NCBI GenBank assembly: GCA_020846195.1
Contig: JADLEJ010000007.1
Location: 105,342 to 169,341, forward strand
Direction of reading: 5' to 3'
DNA: 64,000 bases
From: Nitrospira sp.
GTDB lineage: Bacteria; Nitrospirota; Nitrospiria; Nitrospirales; Nitrospiraceae
The translations under genes and the position numbers were made by a program. This document shows, one piece after another, positions 8,150-16,760 of the stretch; positions within the stretch are counted from its first letter, which is position 1, and each line of letters starts with the position of its first letter. The notes beneath the pieces are model-generated. The model was not told where the DNA came from. It saw nothing but the letters and a program-made list of their open reading frames with translations, and searched no databases.

Positions 8150-9082
8150 TCAGTGCTCCTGCTTTTCAAGTAACGGATCGATTTCTTTCTTCGCTTCTTC
8201 CGTCACGTTGTAGCGGGTATACGCATGATCCAAGACCTCATTGGCATAGAGCCGTCCCGTTGGAGCCGGGACGCTGATCGCCGTTTCGACGGTGGCCTTC
8301 GGCTCAATCGTCACGGTCTGCTCCGTTGTCGTCCGGACATAGGGATGCCAGACAACCAGCTTGTACGTGCCCGGCGGCACATTGGCGATCGTAAACTGGC
8401 CCTGATCGTCCGTTTTGGCAAAATAGGGGTTATTGATGGCCACGCCCCAGCTCTCCATATAGGCGTGGAATCCGCACTGCATGACGAAAATGCGGCGGTT
8501 TTTGCTGAGATTGACCAATTGCTTCATCGGCGGCCCTGCCATGTGTTTGTGATACATCCCGGCTTCGGTGCGATCTTTAAAGTTGCGCGGATGCTGCGGA
8601 TTCATCGGCAGGGGCACGTTGAAGAGAACACGCGCGCCTAAATTCGACGTTTCATAGGCTTGAATATCGTGCATGACCGGATCCATGTTGACCACGGTCA
8701 CCGATTGATCGTCCCGCACAACCGTCGTGAACGGCAGAAACAAGCAATCTTTCGCCTCAATCTGAGGCACCGTCTTTTCATCGAACGGTTTGCCCTTCTC
8801 AACGCCTTCTAAATAGACCACGACGTCGCGAAACTCTCCGGCGGCCCCAACCTGGAACGGCTGAAGAATCCGCCAGCCCTGCCCGTCTGAAATACGTCCG
8901 CAATAGAACGGGTCAGGTAGCGTGGTCAGGTTATATCCCTTCGGCTTGGGCACCGCGCCGTCAAGCTTGACGGTCCCTGTGATAGTCCCGCCCTCTGTCA
9001 CGGTGACTTCTTCATACGCCAAAGCGGGACTTCCCAGAGCCAGCGCCAGTATCCCTGTCATCAGTTGTATCTTGATTTTCAT
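8150..9082 (-). CDS. Periplasmic cupredoxin-like protein with carboxypeptidase-regulatory domain
   Basis: The 310-residue precursor has a signal peptide (ending ...SPALAYEE). The first half holds a possible type 1 copper site: a His in DPVMHDIQ and the C-terminal ligand loop QCGFHAYM with Cys, His and Met in order. The second half, from FAKTDDQGQFTIANVPPGTY through KLVVWHP, is a carboxypeptidase-D regulatory-like beta sandwich. The ATG at 9082 is used, with GGAG 8 bases before it; a longer frame has no good site. It lies directly downstream of the multicopper oxidase, separated by a hairpin. A copper electron carrier for the oxidase is a reasonable guess. Confidence 0.7.
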   Translation of the reverse strand: MKIKIQLMTGILALALGSPALAYEEVTVTEGGTITGTVKLDGAVPKPKGYNLTTLPDPFYCGRISDGQGWRILQPFQVGAAGEFRDVVVYLEGVEKGKPFDEKTVPQIEAKDCLFLPFTTVVRDDQSVTVVNMDPVMHDIQAYETSNLGARVLFNVPLPMNPQHPRNFKDRTEAGMYHKHMAGPPMKQLVNLSKNRRIFVMQCGFHAYMESWGVAINNPYFAKTDDQGQFTIANVPPGTYKLVVWHPYVRTTTEQTVTIEPKATVETAISVPAPTGRLYANEVLDHAYTRYNVTEEAKKEIDPLLEKQEH

Positions 9083-9202
9083 AGTTCGTTCTCCGGCCTC
9101 CTTCAGCAGATTGAGGTTAAGGTGAAGACTGCGGTTGAGTGCTCTCCAGTATACAGGGATTTCGCCAGCGATCTCAGCCTCAACCTTTCTCCTCAAAACG
9201 CA

Positions 9203-9239
9203 CGTGGGGGAGCCGCATGTTACTGGCAGCTCCCCCACG
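9203..9239 (-). terminator. Hairpin terminator after the multicopper oxidase gene
   Basis: An 11-bp perfect stem (CGTGGGGGAGC paired with its complement, 15-base loop) lies 26 bases after the oxidase stop. In the minus direction it runs into TGCGTTTTGAGG, a short T-tract. It would separate or attenuate transcription between the oxidase and the cupredoxin-like gene. Confidence 0.65.
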
Positions 9240-9264
9240 AGGTGTTACACCATCCCCACTCCGC

Positions 9265-12200
9265 TTACTTCATTGCGGTCGGAATGGCTTTCACTGCGGG
9301 CTCCACTTCCGCCTGCTTGGCGCCCATACCGGCTGCGCCGAGCGGCTGGATCCGTGAATCGCCTGCCGGCAACACACGGAGGTAGCCCCACTGTCCTGAC
9401 TGCGTGTAGGGCAGCCGGGCGTTGGACCAGACGAAATCTCCCACCTGACGATACGGGCCGCCCGCACCGCCACGGAGGAACACGTCCAGCACTTCCGATC
9501 CGGCATACTCCACGACACTGATCATGTCGGCACCCGGCATGTACGGCTCGATCGGCCACTCATGGCCTTCGACGCCGAACATTCCGTTCTGCTCGCTGTT
9601 CGCACCGATGACATGGATGCGAACGGCGTCACCCGCATGCGCCTCGATCAAAGGCGTGACGGGATCCTCGGGCTTGTCCACCGCACAGGGCTGGAAAATC
9701 TTCCCGAGCGAGCAGCCTTGCTCTTCACGGAACTTGTACGGTTCGGCGCGGTAGTTCACCGACGTCAAACCGGCGACGTTCTGCACGTAGGGCATGAACG
9801 CGGTTCCGATGATGTTGTCTTCATCCTGGAAGAACAGGGCGACATCGCGATAGTTCCGCTTGCCGGCATTTTCGGTCAAGCTGGCATCCACGATGACGTC
9901 CGCACGCCAGGCATTCTTCTGCGAGATATCCGCACCGGTCACCGGATCGCGGTACTGCGACCCGCGCGGACCGACGACGATGGCACCGTACAATCCGTTG
10001 CGCGGATTGACCACGATGTTGCCGCCATCCCACACCAGCGACGTCGTTTCCTTATTGGAAGGATGCGCGTAGTAGGTGTAGATGCGGCCCTCGCCCGGAG
10101 CCACGGTCTGATCGCCGGCGTTGTTGCCGACATTCAAGCCCTGGCTATCCTTCGGATCGAAGGCCAATCCAGGCGCAAAGAACGACGCCCGGCTCGCCTT
10201 CATCTTGTTCTTCAGACTCACCTTGATGCAATCGCCCAGGTTGACACGCAAGGTCAGCGGATTTGGAGTCAATCCACTGGCCACTGTCGTGGCTTCCTCT
10301 TCCAACGCGAAGATCTTGCCTTCCGGCATGGTCATTTCGATCTTCCGTTCGAAGTCCACCTCGATCGCATCCGGCGCCTTCGGATGAAGCTTCATCGGGC
10401 GATCCAACGCCACGACGTTGAAGCTCTTCACCGGAGCATTGGCCGGGCACACCGAGCTGGGGGTGGCTGGAATCCCGAGGGGATTGGTCCCCTTGGGGAG
10501 CGGCTTCAGATCCGCGGTTTCCTTGTCGAGCACGCGCACGATACCCCATCCGCCTTCGGCGAAGTGTGACGTTCTGCCGTTGAAGTGGATGTAGTCGCCC
10601 GGCATGCCCTGGAATCCGCCCGCCTTGGTCACGAGGTCATACCGCTCGGCGATCCCGACGTGAATCGAGTTCTTCCGGTTGGCATCCGCCGCATACCGTT
10701 CCGTGAGGAAGGTGTGGCCGGCGATCGTCCAGACGTGGGATTCGTTCATCAGCTGATGCAACAGACGGAACACCATGGTGTCGCCCGTGTACGCCCGCAG
10801 AAGCGGGGTGCCCGGATCCCCATGGATCGCGCTGCTGAACAGCTTCGACGTATCCGGATTGTTCGACAAGCGCTGCGCAAACGGAGCCGCGCGGAAGTTG
10901 AAACCGCTGCCGGTCGTATGCGTACCGCCGTTGATGTACTTGTTCGGCGCGTTCAAGATCTTATCGGGCATCTGGAACGACACCGTCTTCCCTGCTTCCA
11001 ACGCCACTTCGATCGGCTGTCCCGGAGGATTGCCGGCTTCGATGACGTTGACCGTGTGCGGCACCGTGTCGTGGATGGAGACCATCAACTCACGGAAGCT
11101 GCCGCTGACACCGGCACCGATCGGCTCATTGCTATGGATGTCCGCGATCGGACCGCTCCATACCAGCTTGCCATTCTTCGGATCGTGATAGGTGGACCCG
11201 AACGGCTCCACGATCGTCACGCCAAACCCGCCATGCGGCCAGGTCGTCGCACCGAACGCGTGGTCATGCCAGAACACGGTCCCCATATCCACGTCCACCC
11301 ACCACCGATACCGCACGAACTCCGGCGACACCAGGTCGTTCGCCGGGTGGTTGTTCTTCAACGGCTTGAAGAAGGTCACCTGATCGCCCTTGATCTCCTT
11401 GATCCGGGCGACTTCGGAGCAGCTCTTATCCCGCGGCAGTGACGCCGTGGCATCGTTGCCCTTCTCCAAACAATCCATGCCCACCATCAATTCGGTGTTC
11501 ACATGGAACTTCGAGGCACCCGGCGCCATCTCGATCTTGATGGAAGAGGCTCCGGCCTTGGCTCCGCCGACGATCTTGGCGACCATCGGAGCGGGCAAGC
11601 CGTGCTTGGTCTTCTTCCCCCACATCGTGAAGGGGCGCACGGACATTTCGTACTCCATCCCGGAAATGACTCCGTCCGAGTTCCCTGTGTCGAACTGGAA
11701 GAAGTGAGGATGGATGTTGATCTTGGACGACTGGAAATTCGTGTAGTCGTCGTCGTCCCACTCGCTGGTGAGCACCAAGTCCACGCAGTCATACACGTTG
11801 GCGCGAATGACCGCCGGGAGCTTGAGATCGTCGTTCGCTCTGGTCAACCGCTCTTCTTCATGGAGCAAGTAGATCAGACCGTCTTTATCCACCATGGCCG
11901 GCTCTTTCCCCTGCTTTTTGGCAAGGGTGATCGGCATGCGGACAAAGTGAATGTTGTAGAACTTCCGGTTCGCATTCACCGGGCAGAGACTCCAACGTCC
12001 CTGTTCGCCGGGAATGGCTGGCTCGGAGGTCCGCTCGCCATTGGCATCCTGGTGGATCGGCTCCAGCCAGGGGGCGCCACTGTGGTTCGCGGAGAACGGC
12101 ACACGCTTGCCGAAGTGCGGCTTGAACAGCGGCCAGGCCATCTTGCCCGTGGTCGGGTCGAAGAGAATAGCCGGTCTGGTGCTGTCATCCCACTTGGCTG

Positions 12201-14205
12201 CCCATGGATACTTCGGATTTGCGGCGGTGCTTTCCCGCTCGCCGCGGGCGATGTTGCCGTCCCACTTCCAGTCCCACACCGTCGAATCGTAGGCCATAAT
12301 CTGGGCCTTCTCATCGTTGGCATGGCCAGGCTGGCCTTGAGCTGGCACGAACATCTCGACCCAATCCTTGATGTTCACCACCACCGGATCGGATTTCCAG
12401 TTCGTCTTCTGGCTCTTGTCGACGATCTGGAAGGTCTTGCCGAACCAATCGACAGTGGTGCCGATCAGCTTGTCCGACGAGACGCCCTGCTTCATGCGGC
12501 CCACACGCTCCGGCAACTCACGCATATCCGGCATCGTGTCGGTATGCGCCGCGCCAACTTGCAGCGTGTTGTAGAACCGGCCGTACCCCCACATGCCCGC
12601 GACGTAATGATGCGCCACGTGGCAGTGATAGAGGAACTCGCCGGCCAGATGCTGACAGCCACCGCCGCCGCACTCCGGCTCCAGGTCGAGCGCTTCTGAC
12701 GGCCCGATGACTTCCACGTCCACCCGATCGGACTTGGTCCGAATGACCGGATATTTCACCGGACCATCCTGACCCATCGCCCACAGGGTGTTGGGTTCGG
12801 TGCCAGGGCTGCGCTGCCAGCGGATGGTTCCGCTATGGGGATGGTGGGAGTGAAACACTTCCGATCCACCATGCACCACCCGCCACTTGACCGGGTCACC
12901 CATGTAACCGCGCGCCACCGTGGTGGGAGGATCGCCGAAGGTGTACGCGCTGTACGCCATCGACTCGTCCTCGAACCCAAAATACTCATGCTGCAAATGC
13001 ATCTGATCGATGCCGAACGGCTCGCTGCGATAGTTGATCGCGCGGCCACCCGGACGATAGGCGTCGGTCAACGGATCGCGCTGCGGCAAGAAGTCGCCCT
13101 TCTTGTTCAGCGGACGGAAGGCTTCGTCGCCGATTTCGTGATAGAACAGCACGAATTCGCGGAAGTCCGGCCCGGACCCGTTGTCGATCATGACCTGCCA
13201 TCCGCTGTCGGTCTCGGGCGCGGCGCCCGTGCCGAGCGGATCGAGGTACTTGGAGCCCTTCGGCTCAACGATGAAGGCGCCGAAAAGGCCCAACACCGTC
13301 AATTCGCGGTCATGGCTCCACGAATGGAACTGCCGCACACCTTCCTGCATGTTTGGATAGATATACCACTCGAACTCCTGCGTCTTGCCCGGCGACACAA
13401 CCGTATCCGGGTTCGTGGTTGTCGCAGGCTTCCCTGTGGCACTCACGATCATGCTGGAGGCCTGAATGACTAAGCTGCCATCCTCGCCCTCCATCTGATT
13501 GCGCAGCGTCATCTTGACGCAGTCGCCCTGGTTGGCGCGGAGCACTAACGGCTGAATCGCATCGCCTTGGTTTCCGGTCGTCACTGCGCCCGGATCGAAC
13601 CCATCCTTCTCGCGGGCCTCTTTATTCTTGGCCTCTTCCGCGCGGACCTTGTCCAGGTCGTGGGTGTGGGCGTACATATACCCTGGATAGAAGTCGAGCC
13701 AGCGATTCAACGAGACTTCCACGTTGATCATCGAGACGTCAAACTTCTTGACCGGGGCATTGGCTGGACACTTGCCGCCAGACGACAGGACCGGCTCGCC
13801 CTTGCCAGGATCCGACATGAGCAGGAAGCTGCTGCCGTCCTGCCCCATGTACTGGTGCATCATCGACATGTCGTTGAACGCACCGGAGGTCGGAGTAGCC
13901 TGCGCATCTTTCTTCGCCTGGTCTCCCAGCTTCTCCATCAATCGATGGTGCTGCATCTCCATCTTCTCGGCATTGCCAGCACGACCTTCCATGGCGTTTT
14001 CCACCACGGTCTGGCCCTTGAGCTGCTGCGTCCAGCCCGGCATCGCGACCGGAGTCGCGTGGCCGTCGTGCAGCGGCTCAGCGGGTCCTGCTGCAAACAG
14101 CCATGGTGTCGCCACCAGGCTGCCTGTCAGCAACACGCTGTGCAGCATCAACGACAGGCGGCTACGCCTCCGTTGACGCTGAGATTGAAGTTGAAAAACC
14201 CTCAT
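9265..14205 (-). CDS. Giant secreted multicopper oxidase
   Basis: A 1646-residue precursor, three times the size of a laccase, with a signal peptide (basic start, cut near ...WLFAAGP). Several cupredoxin domains follow. Copper motifs appear as HSWSH (about residue 295), HSHHPHSG (about 450), YHCHVAHHYVAGM (about 525, the type 1/type 3 ligand loop), HPHFF (about 834) and FWHDHAF (about 982); the last third repeats cupredoxin sequence with fewer ligands. Repeated blocks such as CPANAPVKKFDV and CPANAPVKSFNV point to internal duplication. Very large oxidases of this kind include the Mn(II) oxidases MnxG and McoA, but the substrate here is unproven. GGGGGAGG lies 7 bases before the ATG. A sigma54 promoter and sigma54 activator stand upstream. 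Confidence 0.92.
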   Translation of the reverse strand: MRVFQLQSQRQRRRSRLSLMLHSVLLTGSLVATPWLFAAGPAEPLHDGHATPVAMPGWTQQLKGQTVVENAMEGRAGNAEKMEMQHHRLMEKLGDQAKKDAQATPTSGAFNDMSMMHQYMGQDGSSFLLMSDPGKGEPVLSSGGKCPANAPVKKFDVSMINVEVSLNRWLDFYPGYMYAHTHDLDKVRAEEAKNKEAREKDGFDPGAVTTGNQGDAIQPLVLRANQGDCVKMTLRNQMEGEDGSLVIQASSMIVSATGKPATTTNPDTVVSPGKTQEFEWYIYPNMQEGVRQFHSWSHDRELTVLGLFGAFIVEPKGSKYLDPLGTGAAPETDSGWQVMIDNGSGPDFREFVLFYHEIGDEAFRPLNKKGDFLPQRDPLTDAYRPGGRAINYRSEPFGIDQMHLQHEYFGFEDESMAYSAYTFGDPPTTVARGYMGDPVKWRVVHGGSEVFHSHHPHSGTIRWQRSPGTEPNTLWAMGQDGPVKYPVIRTKSDRVDVEVIGPSEALDLEPECGGGGCQHLAGEFLYHCHVAHHYVAGMWGYGRFYNTLQVGAAHTDTMPDMRELPERVGRMKQGVSSDKLIGTTVDWFGKTFQIVDKSQKTNWKSDPVVVNIKDWVEMFVPAQGQPGHANDEKAQIMAYDSTVWDWKWDGNIARGERESTAANPKYPWAAKWDDSTRPAILFDPTTGKMAWPLFKPHFGKRVPFSANHSGAPWLEPIHQDANGERTSEPAIPGEQGRWSLCPVNANRKFYNIHFVRMPITLAKKQGKEPAMVDKDGLIYLLHEEERLTRANDDLKLPAVIRANVYDCVDLVLTSEWDDDDYTNFQSSKINIHPHFFQFDTGNSDGVISGMEYEMSVRPFTMWGKKTKHGLPAPMVAKIVGGAKAGASSIKIEMAPGASKFHVNTELMVGMDCLEKGNDATASLPRDKSCSEVARIKEIKGDQVTFFKPLKNNHPANDLVSPEFVRYRWWVDVDMGTVFWHDHAFGATTWPHGGFGVTIVEPFGSTYHDPKNGKLVWSGPIADIHSNEPIGAGVSGSFRELMVSIHDTVPHTVNVIEAGNPPGQPIEVALEAGKTVSFQMPDKILNAPNKYINGGTHTTGSGFNFRAAPFAQRLSNNPDTSKLFSSAIHGDPGTPLLRAYTGDTMVFRLLHQLMNESHVWTIAGHTFLTERYAADANRKNSIHVGIAERYDLVTKAGGFQGMPGDYIHFNGRTSHFAEGGWGIVRVLDKETADLKPLPKGTNPLGIPATPSSVCPANAPVKSFNVVALDRPMKLHPKAPDAIEVDFERKIEMTMPEGKIFALEEEATTVASGLTPNPLTLRVNLGDCIKVSLKNKMKASRASFFAPGLAFDPKDSQGLNVGNNAGDQTVAPGEGRIYTYYAHPSNKETTSLVWDGGNIVVNPRNGLYGAIVVGPRGSQYRDPVTGADISQKNAWRADVIVDASLTENAGKRNYRDVALFFQDEDNIIGTAFMPYVQNVAGLTSVNYRAEPYKFREEQGCSLGKIFQPCAVDKPEDPVTPLIEAHAGDAVRIHVIGANSEQNGMFGVEGHEWPIEPYMPGADMISVVEYAGSEVLDVFLRGGAGGPYRQVGDFVWSNARLPYTQSGQWGYLRVLPAGDSRIQPLGAAGMGAKQAEVEPAVKAIPTAMK

Positions 14206-14447
14206 ATCGCGGCCTCCCCCCTGTTATGACCGCCCCCTGGGCGGACTGTTGAAACACACCGACAATGAATGCTCGCCACATACTTCCAGGTACTTTATCT
14301 GCGCGATAAAAGTACCGGCCTCCGATGCTCCCCGGCCTCTCCACTGGAGGGAGTTAGAGCTGGTGAAGGTTCCTTCTTGCGAAGGAGAGGGTCATTCGGA
14401 GGCCGGTCCAAAATTACCCAGACCTTCACCAGCGGAGCTTTCTATCC
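14206..14447 (-). promoter_or_regulatory. Long structured 5' leader of the multicopper oxidase
   Basis: No gene is seen here. If transcription starts about 12 bases after the sigma54 -12 element, the oxidase mRNA has a leader of roughly 230 bases. It contains a long-range inverted repeat (14314-14327 with 14393-14407, ACCGGCCTCCGATG against CATTCGGAGGCCGGT, one bulged base) enclosing a tight 6-bp hairpin TCCTTC-TTGC-GAAGGA at 14371-14386. Such structure may set mRNA stability or translation; no known riboswitch class was recognised. Confidence 0.5.
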
Positions 14448-14462
14448 GCAAGCGTTATGCCT
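14448..14462 (-). promoter_or_regulatory. Sigma54 (-24/-12) promoter for the multicopper oxidase
   Basis: On the minus strand the bases read AGGCATAACGCTTGCG, with GG and GC exactly 10 bases apart as sigma54 requires, and GGCA...TTGC matching the consensus. It sits about 243 bases before the oxidase start and 236 bases past the stop of a sigma54 activator gene. An inverted repeat CTGTC-10-GACAG at 14626-14645 lies upstream at enhancer distance. No competing sigma70 promoter was seen. Confidence 0.6.
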
Positions 14463-14697
14463 AACTCACCGTCCTCCCAGCATATTTTCGATTTATCAGT
14501 CCTGGAGCGGCTCCGATATCGTTCACTGTTTTCTCAAGGCATTTCATCCAAATGGCATGATTCCACAGACATAGACAGGCAAATACGCAGCAACCATTCG
14601 ATGCTAGAGTTTTCATGCACTTGTACTGTCTATTTAGATGGACAGCTACGGGAGATCGGTTGGGGCAAATGAGGGCACGGAAAGACTAACAGAGGGG

Positions 14698-16092
14698 CTA
14701 TTGGAGGCCGTACTCTCGCAGCTTATTGTAGAGACCTGCCCGGCTAATCTTCAGCAACTTGGCGGCTCGAAGCCGGTTCCCGCCAGTCTTCCTCAAGGCC
14801 TCGACGATGCGCGTCCGTTCCGTGAGGCTAACGGCATCCCGAACTACCGTGCGCAGCCCTTCCTCAGGAGCCTTCGCTCCCAACGCCACGATATCGCCGC
14901 ACATCAGATCTGGACCTGTCGTCGTCACAACGGCCCGCTCAATGTAATGTTGCAATTCTCGAACATTCCCCGGCCACGCTGCCTCACTGAGCGCCTGCAC
15001 CACATCGGACGAGACCGTTCTCGGCGGCTGCCGATGGCGCTGGCACGACACGACGATGAACTGCTCGACCAATAGAGGAATATCCTCTCGCCGCTCTCGA
15101 AGCGGGGGCAGCGCCAACGGCAAGACCGCCAATCGATAATACAGATCCTGCCGGAAGGCCCTAACCTTCACTAACTCGTTGAGGTCTTTGTTCGTCGCCG
15201 ACACGACCCGCACATCGACCTTAACCGGCTGGTTGCCTCCGACCCGTTTCACTTCCCCTTCCTGCAGCACGCGCAACAGCTTGGCCTGAAACGTCGGCGT
15301 CGTATCGGCTATTTCGTCGAGAAAAATTGTGCCGCCGTCCGCGTCCTCGAATAGGCCCCGCTTATTCGCCGTCGCGCCGGTAAACGAGCCCTTCATATGG
15401 CCGAACAACTCGCTCTCCAACAGCGTCTCCGGGAGCGATCCACAATCCACGACGACAAACGGTTTGTCCCGGCGATCGCTGAGGCGGTGAATGGTCTTCG
15501 CGACCAATTCCTTGCCGGTGCCGCTTTCACCCTGGATCAATACGGTCGCCTGGCTCTCCGCAACCAGCGCAATCATGTCGAACAACTGCTGCATGGCCGC
15601 GCTGCGGCCGATGAGATCGCCCAAATGCTCCCGCACCATTGGCGAGGGACGATCGTCCGCCTCCTGAAATACCGGTCGAATAACCGGTTTAGAAGAAGAC
15701 GAAAACAACACCAGCATAGACGAGACCTGCCCATCGCCGGCGACGAGCGGAAACGCCTGATGCATCCCACAGGCGGTTCCATCGCCTTCTACGCCGCACG
15801 ACACAGACTGGACGTCAGTTGTTTGAAACACTTTCGTTGCCGGGCAGGTGCCGCAGGGATCGGTCCGATCCGCAAACGCCTGATAGCACTTCGCGGGATG
15901 CGAGCGGGACTCATCGGACACGCGCCCTGCCCAGGCCGCCGAGTTGGCATACACGACATTGAACTCGCGATCCATCACCGCGACACGATCGGAGATCCCG
16001 CCCGCAAGCTGCCGAATCGCTTCGACCCGCGCGGCAAGAATGGGATCGCTGAAGGAAGGAACGACACACACCTCTGGCTGAGATCCGGCCAT
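14698..16092 (-). CDS. Sigma54-dependent activator with Cys-bearing PAS sensor domain
   Basis: The 464-residue protein begins with a PAS-like domain (about 15-125) that contains [14 protein letters not shown] and further cysteines (SVSCG, TACGM), a set that could bind a metal or sense redox state. The AAA+ domain follows: Walker [13 protein letters not shown], the sigma54-contacting loop GSFTGA, Walker [12 protein letters not shown] Fis-type helix-turn-helix ends the chain ([20 protein letters not shown]). There is no receiver domain. It lies 30 bases after a receiver-only gene and directly upstream of the oxidase with its sigma54 promoter, so it is the obvious candidate to activate the oxidase. 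Confidence 0.9.
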   Translation of the reverse strand: MAGSQPEVCVVPSFSDPILAARVEAIRQLAGGISDRVAVMDREFNVVYANSAAWAGRVSDESRSHPAKCYQAFADRTDPCGTCPATKVFQTTDVQSVSCGVEGDGTACGMHQAFPLVAGDGQVSSMLVLFSSSSKPVIRPVFQEADDRPSPMVREHLGDLIGRSAAMQQLFDMIALVAESQATVLIQGESGTGKELVAKTIHRLSDRRDKPFVVVDCGSLPETLLESELFGHMKGSFTGATANKRGLFEDADGGTIFLDEIADTTPTFQAKLLRVLQEGEVKRVGGNQPVKVDVRVVSATNKDLNELVKVRAFRQDLYYRLAVLPLALPPLRERREDIPLLVEQFIVVSCQRHRQPPRTVSSDVVQALSEAAWPGNVRELQHYIERAVVTTTGPDLMCGDIVALGAKAPEEGLRTVVRDAVSLTERTRIVEALRKTGGNRLRAAKLLKISRAGLYNKLREYGLQ

Positions 16093-16122
16093 CTCTATAC
16101 TCCATCTATCTGTGAACGGAAG

Positions 16123-16539
16123 CTACCGAGCCACCTCTGTCGCTGCAACGTGCTGAGGCCCACTCCGATTCTCTTCCCTAATCAGTTGCCTCACACAAGA
16201 CCTCAACTCCGCCAGATGCACCGGTTTGCTGAAATACGCCGTCGCGCCGGCTCGCAGCACTTTCATCCTGACCTGTTCATCGCCGAACGCCGTCATAACG
16301 ACAATAGGGCAGCTCGGAGCGATGGCTCTCAGGCGGTTGATATAGTCCACGCCGCCCGCGTCAAAACGAATCTCCGTCAAAATCAAATTCGGCACCGCAC
16401 TGAGAACTAGCTGAAAGGCCGCTTCCCCGTCCCCAGCTTCATGAAGCGCATACCCTTCCCGCCACAAACTATCGCAGAGGAGACTGCGCATCTCTCCGTC
16501 ATCGTCGACCACCAGCACCGCCGGCTTCCCCTCTATCAC
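16123..16539 (-). CDS. Stand-alone receiver protein with Glu at the phosphorylation site
   Basis: 138 residues with a full response-regulator receiver fold: acidic pocket VVDDDGEM, conserved Thr in VVMTAFG and Lys in YFSKPV. The residue that should be the phosphorylated Asp is Glu56 (LILTEIRF), as if locked in a phospho-mimic state. It has no output domain. The GTG start at 16539 follows AAGGGGGC. It is the first gene of a pair with the PAS/sigma54 activator and is itself preceded by a sigma54 promoter. Confidence 0.85.
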   Translation of the reverse strand: MIEGKPAVLVVDDDGEMRSLLCDSLWREGYALHEAGDGEAAFQLVLSAVPNLILTEIRFDAGGVDYINRLRAIAPSCPIVVMTAFGDEQVRMKVLRAGATAYFSKPVHLAELRSCVRQLIREENRSGPQHVAATEVAR

Positions 16540-16585
16540 AACGCCCCCTTCCTAACACTTCATAAATTCGTGTGCATCGGGATAA

Positions 16586-16601
16586 CGCAAAGACAATGCC
16601 A
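16586..16601 (-). promoter_or_regulatory. Sigma54 (-24/-12) promoter for the receiver/activator pair
   Basis: The minus strand reads TGGCATTGTCTTTGCG: TGGCA, then TTGC, with GG and GC 10 bases apart. It is 47 bases before the GTG start of the receiver gene and 160 bases downstream of the histidine kinase stop. The match to consensus is strong. It implies that the activator pair is itself switched on by a sigma54 activator, most simply the NtrC-type regulator encoded upstream. Confidence 0.7.
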
Positions 16602-16760
16602 TTCGGCCGGCTCATCGTGCCTTGCAATGCTGGCTATTTTATTGGGAATCCGCGATGAACGCCCGCGCCAGAAACCGCAGGCTGAAGAGAAACACCCCAA
16701 CATCTAAATGCCCGACTGTTGCAAGACGCCCCAGTCGAGACAAGACACACACCGCAAGCC

